Shown here: one piece after another, positions 26,070-37,600 of the stretch | Position numbering within the stretch: the stretch's first letter is position 1 | Layout: each line of letters starts with the position of its first letter | Source: Lineus longissimus | Taxonomy: Eukaryota; Nemertea; Pilidiophora; Heteronemertea; Lineidae | Reading direction: 5' to 3' | DNA length: 64,000 nt | Assembly (NCBI RefSeq): GCF_910592395.1 | Contig: NC_088310.1 | Coordinates: 24,879,491 to 24,943,490, forward strand | The notes under the pieces: model-generated | What the model saw: the letters and a program-made list of their open reading frames with translations, nothing else | Told to the model about the DNA's origin: nothing | The model's database searches: none | Made by a program: the position numbers and the translations under genes

Positions 26070-26075
26070 TTTATT
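26070..26075 (-). terminator. Polyadenylation signal of DCAF4
   Basis: TTTATT on the plus strand is AATAAA for the minus-strand gene. It lies about 1 kb past the DCAF4 stop and 1.7 kb from the ZFYVE1 3' end, so the two genes are convergent without overlap. Confidence 0.45.
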
Positions 26076-27055
26076 TTCAATCACAATATGACAATAGTGT
26101 TTGACTATCAAGCAGCAATACATGGAAGTACAAAGTGGCAAGGTCACAATTTTGCACCAGTGTCTTCAAGCAAGTTTCACTTGAAGATTCAAAACTTTTC
26201 CAAAAATCTTTAAAAAATAGCATTATTTGATGAGATCTAAATGCAACATGGTTAAGACTGTCAACTGTTGATTGTTGATCTTAAATCAAAGACTATGATT
26301 CTAAAGCAAAACTTACAGACACCAGAGATAGTTTTATAAACATTATTAAAAGACTCTGATCATGATGCAACCACAACAATATTGATGATAGGTGACTTTT
26401 GATAAAACTATTAGATGGAATCCATAAGTTTATTGCCAGGGCAGTAAGACTGTGTCCGCTTTTGAAAATGCGAGATGATGCTCTAGCAGCAAGGCCAGTC
26501 AGCAGGACCTGTCACCAGTGTGCATGTATGGGAATGCAGTTTTAGCTCTGTTGGCAATACATGCTCACTCAATGTGTTACTGCAGCTGGCACACTGTTAT
26601 TACAAAGCTTTATCAACAACTTACATCATACATGGATAACTTATTGCCTCTACAGTTTCCAAGACGGTCAGTTTTGTGCACAATGACAAGTAAATGTTCA
26701 CAACCCATCATAACATATACCGGTAGCACATAATGTACACTCTGTTACACAGCACAAGCAATGATCAAAACTTACAAAGGCTATTTATATTTCATCATCC
26801 TGCAAACAGGGTCCACAACATGACTCCATCCTTACACATGTATTCTTATTCTTATTTCCACTAAGTACAACCTTTAACAACCACTAATAACACAATCAAG
26901 CAAAAAATATTTGATACCATATATCATACAACATATTCCTTGCTCCAGTATTCTGAAAAATATTTGGACCCGTCCTCCATCTTGCCTGTATTCTCTTCCT
27001 TTCAATAAGCACCCTTCATGATATTCAACAAAATGCAGAAGTCAAACAATTGTTT

Positions 27056-29834
27056 TTACAATGAGTAGAACCGAATTTCATCCTTGATTCCCATGAGTAG
27101 ACCAGGGATATTTCTGCCAGTCCATCGACCAGAGTAGCTAAGAACTGGAATGATCTCCCTCGACGCCGGGTAGGGTGGTGGGATCGTGTGGAGAAGCGAG
27201 CCATCTTGTAAGCTCCAGATTCGTGTGAAGCAATCCTGACCAGCTGAAAGACAGGATTAGAATCTTGTTTAAAGGGACATTATCACCTTATAGGCATTGA
27301 CAAACCATGTCATAGATGGACGAGTTTATGTTATTGTTAGCCTTTGAAAATACCTGATGTCACCACTTACAGCAAACCAAACCTTGCAATGGTGTTTTAG
27401 ATCACTCTTATAGGAATCTCTTCTGATAAACTTACCACTGTATATGATCGTCTCAGTTTCATCAACACCAAATGGAATGCGGCTGTAATCATTTTTGTGA
27501 CCAGGGTATTCCATCACCACTTTAGCCTTACGGATATCCCACATGTTGATCTGAAATACAGTAGGTTAACGATAAATAGAAATGCTGAGAGCACCCAGAA
27601 CATAACTGGCTCCAATTTTAAAAAGAAATTGTTGTTGACAAGAGGAATGAAAATTGGGGCACAGAATTGAACAAGGCCCTCTCTGCCACAGCAGTTGGTG
27701 CCCTCCAATATTTCGTGTCCTCTCAACTCTTCATTCACGCTTCCAATACCCAAGGCCAAAATGGTTATAAAATGGGTGACCAAATACATTTTGAATTTTA
27801 GACCTGGAAATAGTTTCAACTTCACCTTTCCGCTGAAATCACTTGCAAGAAGATAGTTCTCATCTCGTAGCAGATGGAGATGACAAACACTTGATTTATG
27901 GCTGAAGGAGGAGACATAATGTGTGGAGGAACTGCGGAGGTCATGTTGGCAGATCAGGCCACGTCTTGTCCCACTGTACAAGGAAGAGCCAGTCTGAAAT
28001 ACCGAGGAACAATGTTACACATGTATTCAACTGACAACAGAAATTTTCTACCAGGGCTGTCTTTTAGACTGATGTTGACTAATGCTGCTGTAGGGGCCCT
28101 AAATAAACATGCCAAAAAGCTCAAATTCAGTGAAAAAGAGGACTTCTGGAAGAACTTTCATGTCTCTGTATGATGGTGAAGAGATGGTGTCCTTTTCTAC
28201 ATCAGTGGAGGACACAATTACTGTCTTCTTTAACTCACTTACTTTTTACAAGTTACAGGATAAAATGAAACTACAAATGTACATTGTAATTGCAAATGCC
28301 AGGGGGAAATCAAATTATTTCCTATTGCAAATGCTTAACTTACCACAACTGCAGGTAGTTTTGAACTAGGAAGAAATAGAGATACACTGCAAACAAAGGT
28401 ACATGACAAAATAAATGTACTCTTGACATGACCCACCTGGTGAGTAAAGGTTTGTGACAACACATCCCCTTTGCCTGTTTTCAGTTCCCATAAACGCCTT
28501 GTCTTCAGATCAACAAGGAAAGCCTTCCGTTCAGACCCGATGCTAAACTTTTGGGAAAATTTATTCCAAGCACAAGTCCAGGCGGCATTTTTACCAAGAT
28601 TGAACTCAGTTGACACCAACTGTTCCACAGAATTAGAATCTAGTTTTCGAAAGAGGGCCAAACTTGGGTGGTTTCCTAGGATGCACATTGTCGTATATAG
28701 AACACAACTGCTAGAGTCCTCTGCAGAACTCATTGGGGCCCAGCAGAGGTGAGTCACTTTACTCAATGATTTCATGATGACAGCACCAAAGGGGTTCACA
28801 TCAATGCCTGGTTTACAGGTAGCACCAACAGTTTCATCATCACAGATACTATCTGCAGTCATGGCTGGCTTTAAGTTCAAGAGCTGAATTCTTTGCATCA
28901 CAGTACCAGAAAGGGACCAGAGACCGAGAAGACGATCATAAGTTGGACTCGTCTGCATTGCACGCATGTGTTCTATAGACTGGTACATGTCTGACGGTTC
29001 AGGAAACACTTTTCGAACAGAACACGTCCTCAAGCACGGCATTCGAAACCGCATCACATCACTTATCCATTTCAAACTCTTCCCAGCACCTGTCCTCAGG
29101 CTTCGGCGATACTCTACATCCACCATATTTGAGGAGCGGTGACTCCGTCTCGGTGTACAGGAAAGTTGTCTGATGCGGACAGCACCAAATTGTTGTCTGA
29201 GCATCTTCTGTCTTTTTTCTTCTGCTTCTATCTTTTGTATCTTTTCTTGCGTAATGGCGTGTGGGACACTGCTAGTCCCTGGCTGTATACGAAAATGTCG
29301 CTTCTTTTCACGGTCATAATAGAAACCTGGCAGATGTTTAAAGTGTTAAGGTCGATAACTTGATACAGGTCAAAGAAAACAAATTATACATTTTATGATC
29401 AGTAAAACTTGTAACTTCTAAAATATGATTACACATATGTAAGAAACTTTCGCTTTGATCACAGCGAAAGTGTGGGGAAAGCGATTCATTTTCTAAAGGA
29501 TTTCTTACATTATTTCAGTTCATACTGAATCACTAGCTTCAACAAAAAGGATATCTTCATCTTCAGTGCTGCATGTGCTGCTGAGTCTGCTACTGCGATT
29601 ACTCTCAATTGATGAACGACTTCCCGTGCTCCTATATCTGCCGCGGGAAAAGGCTGCCACACTTGTTGATGGTCTTTCTTGGTCTGCCCCATTGGCTTGG
29701 TGAGAGGCAGTGTTATGCTCCTTTTCTTTCCTTTTCTTGGATTTAGGTTTTGTTCCCTCAGAGTCTGAGCCATCATCTCGGGATTGACCTTTCCAATTCG
29801 GACTGGATGCTGTTTTTCCCCGTTTTCGATTCAT
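27056..29834 (-). CDS. DCAF4: DDB1- and CUL4-associated factor 4 (WD-repeat substrate receptor)
   Basis: Substrate receptor of CUL4-DDB1 E3 ubiquitin ligases. Exons: about 29534-29834, 28437-29326, 27826-27993, 27436-27550 and 27056-27243. They sum to 1662 nt, or 553 residues (human about 495). The start MNRKRGK parallels the human N-terminus and is followed by a Lys/Ser-rich disordered region. Exon 2 begins FYYDREKKRHFRIQPG, the conserved DCAF4 block before the propeller. WD repeats follow, including LLASDFSGK|INMWDIRKA (the WDxR DDB1-docking type) and GQDCFTRIWSLQDGSLLHTI then PPPYPAS. The last residues (RFYSL) match the human end. The donor of exon 1 (gtgatt at 29533) is weak and was chosen because it keeps phase; gtatga at 29525 would not. 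Convergent with ZFYVE1. Confidence 0.93.
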
Positions 29835-30392
29835 TGCAGAAGTTGCATACTTGATGCCCGAATTTTGGAAGAGAAGAGAAAGCAACACTTACAATTCATG
29901 TATCTACAAAGTGCAGCATGGTGGGGGGGGGGCAATTCTGTCATGACAGGTAGGTGGTCCAAGTGGTGTCAGTGGTGACATCTCATAGGCAGGGCAAAAT
30001 TAGCCACACAAGTCAAAATTACCCTAACTAAACAAGGCTGCCCGCCTGGGAACCACCTATAATGTCACTCGGATGTGACGCAGCCACTAGATTGTGTAGT
30101 AGTAGAAATTTTCTCTCTGATTCAAGTCAAGTGAACAGGCTTCAACAGGCATGCTGAATAAGTAGTTTTTTCAACAAATGTCCAAAACTACTCAATCTAT
30201 TGCACTACAAATTAGTTTTTTGACTTATTTAATACAGTGTTTAGCTAGGTTAATTAACTACTTCTGTACTCTGCAGCCAAGTAAACAGACTTTTAAACTT
30301 GTGAAAATAAGAAAATTTACCCTTTGCAAAGACCGGATGTACTTTAGCATATTTACGCCCTCTTGTCGACTAAAGATTAACTAAAATCCAAG
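29835..30392. promoter_or_regulatory. Putative bidirectional promoter between DCAF4 and RRP15
   Basis: 558 bases separate the divergent start codons. A G-run (about 29921-29931) and an ETS-like accggatgta (near 30332) lie inside. No TATA box is evident. Shared regulation is inferred from the arrangement. Confidence 0.45.
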
Positions 30393-32079
30393 ATGTCTGC
30401 GCCCATGGTGGAGGTTGCCTACGAAAATTCGTCTTCAAACGCCAGTTCAGACGAATCAGAAGGTGAAATTGAACATGAACATGAATCCTTAGGTAAGACA
30501 GATAGATAAGGATCAATTGTCTTCTGGATCTTGGTCTCTGTTTTCCCATAATAGTTATTTTTTGTATGCACGTGTGATGCTGTACTCTTTTATACAGGGT
30601 TAAGGAACCCTATTTTCGACAGTACCCGAACTCCCAATGTTTTCATTGACTTTGTATGGGAATGTGCATTGACCAGGTCTTCTTTTTTCCATAATACTTG
30701 CACCAGCAGAGAGCATGGAAGATGTAGCCAACCCTGAAGCAATATCCGAAGCTACAGATGAGAAAGCTGGTTTAGCCGATGTGCTGGCCAAGATTCTGAC
30801 AAAGAAAACAGCTCAAAGTAATGTCATCCTATCAAAAGGAAAGTCTGACCGTCTCATACAGAAGGACAGGTCCAAGAAAAAATCTGAGGAGGAAGGTGCG
30901 GACCAAAACGAATCCAGCTTTCAGATTAAAACAGCCAAACAAATGAAAGTAAGTAGGTCATCTGAATGATACCCCAGTGTACTGCTGTCGAGACCTACAT
31001 GTATCACAGTGATTAATGTTGAGATAGAACTGTTAATAACACAATAAAAACCACCATCATTTTAAGATAATTTGTCTTCTGTTTAACCCTTTCTTTAAAA
31101 AATCACAAAATATCTTGTTTCAGAAGCAATTATGGGAAGAGATGGGGCGAGTGAAACCTGACATTACAAAGAAGGAACATGAGAGAAATCTACAAAGAAT
31201 AGCTACAAGGTAAATTGTTGGGGAATCATAGTAACTAGATGAAAGACAAAAAATGTCAATTCTGAAGTTGGATCAATTTAAACCAAAGATTCTATGACTA
31301 TGAGATATGACAAGTGCCCAAACCGTTGTTCCACTGTTGTGAACATGGTATCATTTCATTTTCAGAGGAGTTGTTCAGTTATTCAATGCAGTCAAGAAGC
31401 AACAGAAACTCATTGAAGATCGGTTAAAAGAGGCTGGATCTACAACAAAGAAATCTAAAGTACTTTCTTCTATGACAAAAGGAGCTTTCCTGGATGTCCT
31501 AAAGAACACCCACACAGCAGAGGATAAAAAATCTGAAAAGCCTGGTCAGACATTTTCAAAGGTTTGTATCGTCCTTCGTCTTTGAAACAAGTTGTTACTG
31601 TGTAGAGGGAAATAAACTCCAGTTCTGGAAGACCATTTCACAAGGAAAATCACTGCGAATGAAAGAAATTTGTTGTCCCCAAAGTATACAATGTTGGATA
31701 TTCTCAGGAGTATTGAGTATTTTGGGGGTGCTGTCACATCTTCAGAATACACAAGGTTAGGCAATGAAATCTGCCTGACTGATTTGCTACCTGCAAACAT
31801 AACATATTTGTTTCTCTTTCATTTGTTGATGAAAGTTTTCATAGCGTCTTTACAGTATGATGATCTGCAGTACTATGCTTTATTTTGTTTCAATGTTTTT
31901 GGTCAATTCATTCAATCCTTTTTCAGGTAAATCTGAATTCTGGTGATGAAAAACCAACGTGGAGTGTACTGAGGGACGATTTTATGATGAGTGCCAAAAT
32001 GAAGGACTGGGACAAGAATTCGGAGAGTGATGCTGCGGATGAGAGAGACGCCAGTGATATTTCTATGAGTGATGGCTGA
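30393..32079 (+). CDS. RRP15: Ribosomal RNA processing protein 15
   Basis: Nucleolar factor for pre-60S maturation. Exons: 30393-30492, 30710-30948, 31124-31209, 31366-31561 and 31927-32079, total 774 nt, or 257 residues. An acidic N-terminus (SSDESEGEIEHEHES) is followed by the conserved core GLADVLAKILTKKT, WEEMGRVKPDITKKE and RNLQRIATRGVVQLFNAVKK, then WSVLRDDFMMSAKMKDWDK, the family signature, and an acidic tail ending SMSDG. The acceptor of exon 2 is a NAGNAG (cagcag), so one Ala can be included or skipped without a frame change. AATAAA at 32245 gives a short 3'UTR of about 190 bases. Confidence 0.95.
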
Positions 32080-32244
32080 AGTTAGGGATGGGATTATACA
32101 AACTTTGATTATCTTGAATGAAACATTGTCTGTTTGGGTCTGTGACATGCCTTCATCATTGCTGCATGTGTGAAGGATGCAGGATGTGATACCGTGGGGT
32201 TCAAATTCTCCTTGATCTTGAAACTATAACCTAAACATGTATTG

Positions 32245-32250
32245 AATAAA
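32245..32250 (+). terminator. Polyadenylation signal of RRP15
   Basis: AATAAA 165 bases after the RRP15 stop, followed by a T-rich then GT-rich stretch (ttgttggtgtgtttgttctt), the usual downstream element. Confidence 0.65.
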
Positions 32251-33012
32251 AAACATTTTTGCACAATGAATTGTTGGTGTGTTTGTTCTTCTTCAGCAGT
32301 CACTCTGCACTTAGAGGTGTTATTCCCCTGGGAGAATTCCTCCCCAACAGCAGGATGAGCGCTTTTTACGTGTAGCTATAGTTGGGTTCAATCTGCCCGA
32401 TCTGTGATCTGATCATCCTGATAATGTTGATGTGATTGTGATGTGACTGGGCACTGCCACCTCGTCATTCTGAAGACTGGCACTCATCATTCTCGCTTTC
32501 ACGCCTCATGGGCCGAGGGGTCAGTCACCTCTGAAATCATGAGACAGATCAAGTTAATGGTCAAATTCAGGAACACATGTGAAGATCAAGATTTCCTTCC
32601 AATAAATTTTCAGCAAGACTTGCCTTTCACTTGGACAGTCGCAATGTGAATTAAGACTATAGAGACCTGCCAATTTAGTTTTCCTGGCAATATGGTTCAA
32701 CAGAATAGCAGGCACAAATGCAAACACTTCCAAGTGAACCCCCTACAAGAGAAGAGTGGCTCTTCTTCTCTCCGACTTGACACCCTACTACGAACATATC
32801 AATAGATCAGCCAGCGGTCCTTGGTGTCGCCGCGTGGGTTACGTCCAGTGAAATTGTTTGCAAAGGTCAGGGAACCACGATCTGACATCCATAACCAGCG
32901 TATCCCCTGCAAATACAGCTAAAGGGCCCCACCCTGTGTCTTATTTCATTGGCAATACCAACAAATCTATTTTTCCAAAAGGCCTAAAAACATGCTCAAT
33001 TTCATAGGAAAG

Positions 33013-33124
33013 TGACTTCGGCGACAGTAGTGCAATCTAGCGGTAAAAAGTGGAACTGACAGTTTTGGACGAAGATTTCAGTTCCATTTTCTGCCGCGAG
33101 ATAACGTTACTGTCGCCTAAGTCA
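33013..33124. repeat. Imperfect foldback repeat, possibly a small MITE
   Basis: Segment 33013-33058 (tgacttcggcgacagtagtg...) is the reverse complement of 33079-33124 at most positions, with a 20-base loop. Mismatches are scattered. There is no coding capacity. It lies between the RRP15 and STIP1 3' ends in a 1.7-kb stretch where I see nothing else. Confidence 0.6.
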
Positions 33125-34014
33125 ATCTCATACTGCGGGTCCTGTAACTGATTGGTTCTCATGCCTTTGGAAGTATCAAACTAAAGGAATTTGAAAGAGA
33201 TAATGACTTGCTTTAGTTGTCAAAACAGGTTCAGCACAGCCACAACCCATCTTCCCTCACAAACAACAGTAGATATTATTCTCTGATGGGATCAACGATG
33301 GTGGACGAGAGTTTCACCAGTGGCAGGCTCAGGGGTTTGTTCAGTGTACCCCTCTATTAACCTTGTCAGTTGCTTAGTAGAGGAGGCCTTCCTTGAACCC
33401 TCGGATTAAATATCGGTGCAGTCACTGATCTTCAAACCTTTAGATTTAACAACCTCAGTGTTTTCAATCAACTTAAGCCTACATTCAATTTAAACTTCAA
33501 ATTTTCGGAGGCCCAGTTTCTTTTGCAAATGTAGGAAGAAATTTAAAGAAACAATTACTTAACATGGGGTAGGTTATTACAGTCCTAATCAAAATTGGCA
33601 TCCATTGCTCGGCATCCAGGTCTCCACTGACTTTGTCAGCTGAGCTAAAAAGAATTTCAAAACTTATCTTGTATACAACTGATTTATTGGCAAGCTCATT
33701 CAGATGCAGCCCATGTACTTGTACAATTCCTTTGACAATAGTACCAGTATATAATACAGAATATCGGACAGATAAATTTAAGATTAGGAGGGCCAAACTA
33801 TTGCAGTTGAAAGAAATGAGAGTGCCGAGAGACTGAAAGTATGAAACCCTTTTTCAAGCCTGAAATAATGCATTGGACAATGGCACTGCCAAGTTCATGT
33901 AAAGTATTCAGTTGGCCACAAACCTGAGTGTATTATATAGTATAGATCAGTGTGCTCAGAGGTATCCAAATACACAAAACAAGTTCATATTACTTGCTAA
34001 GTGACAGTATTACA

Positions 34015-34020
34015 TTTATT
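34015..34020 (-). terminator. Candidate polyadenylation signal of STIP1
   Basis: TTTATT (AATAAA on the minus strand) lies 550 bases beyond the distal STIP1 stop. Other weaker variants are nearer, so the exact 3' end is uncertain. Confidence 0.35.
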
Positions 34021-34569
34021 TATTAAAGCATTTCAAGCACATCCATTCTACTTGAGCCTCTGGAACCTGAACATCTTGACCACAAATTCTGCAGACCCCA
34101 GGGCTCTCTGGAGACCCATGCGCTATGATCAGATGCAAGTATTCATTTACATAATTTTGAGGATTGTGAATAATAAAACATACAACTACAACTTCTCTTG
34201 GATAGTGATGAAGCTAAAAATTGGAAGCAAGCTGTAGTCTGTGAATACAAGTCGTCAATTTCGTCCCATTGGTTTTTACTCCTTCGGAGAGAATTCAAAT
34301 ACATCCTTTAGAACACAACCTGCCAATAATTATGAATCACATTAGTTTATACTGTTCCGAACCTTTGTGAACTCATTCAGTTCCCTGACAATCAAGTGAC
34401 CAGTAGGCCTAGAATTCGGTAATCCTTGCTTTGAATAAATCTGACAGTTTCTTTTTGGAGACAGGCACCTCTTTATACAGCACATTTGATGCAGAATGTT
34501 TCGTGAATGGAAATATTCAGAAGTTACAGATCCAGAGGATACCATAGTCCAAATGAATTCGAGAGCTTC

Positions 34570-34648
34570 TCATTTGTGACGTATATCCACAAAACCAGCA
34601 TCAACGAGCTTTTGGAACTTGGCACTGATATCTGGATTTTTCAAGTGG
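34570..34648 (-). other. STIP1: STIP1 distal alternative last exon (copy A)
   Basis: This copy has its own acceptor (catctttcag) and encodes [18 protein letters not shown]... ending IRHK before TGA, two residues longer than the usual HOP end. It aligns with 34679-34766 at a constant 98-base offset without gaps. Confidence 0.75.
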
Positions 34649-37600
34649 CTGAAAGATGAAATGGACATACTTTTTATCGTACATCAACAAAACCAGCATC
34701 AACAAGCTTTTGGAACTTGGCGCTGATATCCGGATTTTTCAAGTGGCTGAAAGATGAAATGGAGATGTTTTTCATTGAAAATAACTACATGACGGTCACT
34801 TTTAAGATAGATATAGAATAGTTCCTTAAACAAGAGTGTATCTTCTACTGTGTAGTTGGAGAAGTTTTTCTCCAGAGAGTATTTCCTCTAAGGCAAATGA
34901 CTGTTTGGCATGCCATATGTAATTGGCCTTGCTACGTTGAATTTCAATTGCAATTGACCACATTTTCCATCAAGAGCACTAACCCACAAAGTAAGATGAC
35001 ATGTGTTAGATGAAGGATAAGATCTGACTGTCAACTATCATAGAATCTATACTTACTCCCGAACAGACATAGGGTTTTGCTGCATCTGTTGAAGGATGAA
35101 CTGCATGCCAGGATCGCTGAGGATTTCCTGGATCTCTGGATCATTTAAGCCTTGTTCTGACACTTTTTGGTCTCTTGGTTGACTCCGATGGAGTTCTCTG
35201 CATTTACTAATGCCAGCGAAGGCTTCCTAGACAAAGCAATAAGAAATATGAAATGTAAGAAGCTGTTAAAAATGATGGGAGGTGAGTTTTAATTGTATGG
35301 CATCAGAAATTTATAAGCTGCAGATGATACCATTCCATCTATAAACTGAGCCTACAGTTTTTCCTCAAATCGTGGTGTGAGCATCAACATACCTCTGAAA
35401 CATTTGGGTCTAACTTCTTTGCCTCCTCAAAAGCAGATATAGCTTTTATGTATTGCCCCATTCCTTGTAAACTTGTTCCTTTTCTCAGATAACCTTTTAC
35501 TGTAAGTTAAAGAAAGGACAACATTAAGACTTAAACATTACGACATCTTGCAAAATCAACAGACATATCAGTAAATTAAAAAGAATTAGAATATGAAGTT
35601 GTTCAAGTCAACACCTTTATAAATTACTAAGTGGTCAAAATGTGATACTGAGAGGTCAGCGCTTGTCTAATCACTTTACAACACCAGACCTAATTCCTAA
35701 AAATACTTTCCAATAAGACATTGACTTACCAAAAGTAGGGTCTAATTGAATGCATTTCTCACTATCCTCAAGAGCTCTCCTGAAATCGAGCAGTTTTGTC
35801 AAACATGCCGCCCGATTGCTGTACAATTTATGGTCGTTTGGGTTCCTCTTGATAGCCTCATCATAGTGCTTCATTGATTCTGGGTAATTGCCTAGTCAAT
35901 AAAACAAAACAATCTGTTAAAACAGGTGAACAGCCAGCCAACAGCCACATTATTATATCCACATAACCTTCTATAAGTATAAACAAATAGTAATGCTTGA
36001 ATGATGACCATCCTCGAGGGCCTAAATTCTTGGCAAGTGCCAACAACAAGAAATACTGGAAGTAAATTGTGAAATACCTTCACATTCTGGAGCAGACAGC
36101 ATTATGATTATGGGTCATTAAAGAGAGCTTCACTTGACCTGAGATGATCTATGGAGCTTTTGCAGTCCAGTACTTCTCTTACGCTGATGATACGCCATGC
36201 ATTCTGTCATGCATTGCCTCATAGATGGTAAATGCGATGTTGTACTGTAAAAATGATGCTATAATGTTCAGTACTAAAGTAATAACTCCTTGCAACACAA
36301 TCACACACCTTGCTTGAAGAAATCGTTGCCCTTCTGCTTTGCTTCCTCTGCTTTTTCTGGATCGAGATAGGCCACTCGCTCCTGTTCTTTCACAATCTTC
36401 TTGATCTGCAATGAGTACACAAGTAAATAAAATGGAATTGGCAGAAATGATACTCTAAAAGCCAAATGCAAGATCCTTTTTTTACTAACTCATAACTTTT
36501 CTAAGGGTTGTAACATGTAAAAAAATTTGCAAAATATGAATGCTTGGTTTAAATGCATTGGATGCAACATAATCAGAGTTTTGCATCACCAACCTGTTAC
36601 TGATGGTGTGATTAGATTTTCTCTCTTATTGTACAAGAAAAGAGCTTTGAATTGACAGTCAGGCACACTGGCAGACATTTGCTCTTCTTACTTCTCACGA
36701 TCATCTTGGAACTTAATAGTTAATCAGTTATAATACTTTTCGTATAACAATGATAACTAAGTGCCAATATCACAGATACATGAGAACACTTCAATAACAA
36801 ACCTCAGTCACTTTTTTATTGATATCCGGATCTCGGTATTCTGATAAAGATTTGTTAAAATACTTCAGTGCCTCCTGATAATTCTTCTGCTTGTTGTATG
36901 CATTTCCCATTCTTGCAAATGCCCTGAAATAGTGGAGACAATTGTTAAAGTATGACAATGAACCAGGACTACATTTCATAATTAGTAACCAATTTCTCAG
37001 CAAGACAACAGGGAAGTTCGGGTCATCATGGACATCATTCCTATAGATTTTTATACTAGATTTTACACCCTGATTATTTTTTCTCAAAGTTTTCGAGGAA
37101 TGAGCTTATCTGAAACCATACCATGAAAAAATGCCATGAGCAGGTGTACATGTACAGTACAGATAAGATCTTGTTGCACACTTAAGAACAAAATAATATC
37201 CAACATGCAACTTACTTAGCTATCACTTTGTAGTCGGCCCTATTTTCCCTGCCGACCTCAATTGCCTTTTCACACACTTTGACACACTCGTCATATTCAT
37301 GCTTCTCAAAATACACAGCTGGAAAGATAACAGAACAAATTTTCGAACTGCAGAACGAGTTGAGAAGTCGAAGGACTATTTCCTGTTTGAGCCGTTTAAC
37401 ATGGTGCAAAAGACAAATGCCTCCCTTTCGCTTATGCACTGGGGGTAATGCCTTTATGCAGAAAATGCATATCACAAACATTCCAAAGTGTTGGGCTTCT
37501 GCCCTACCCAGGGAAAGTATATCTGACCCATCAGCTTTTAAAACATTTTCATAACTGAAGTACACTTTTTGCCAGATGTTCTCACCTGCTTTATTAGTAT

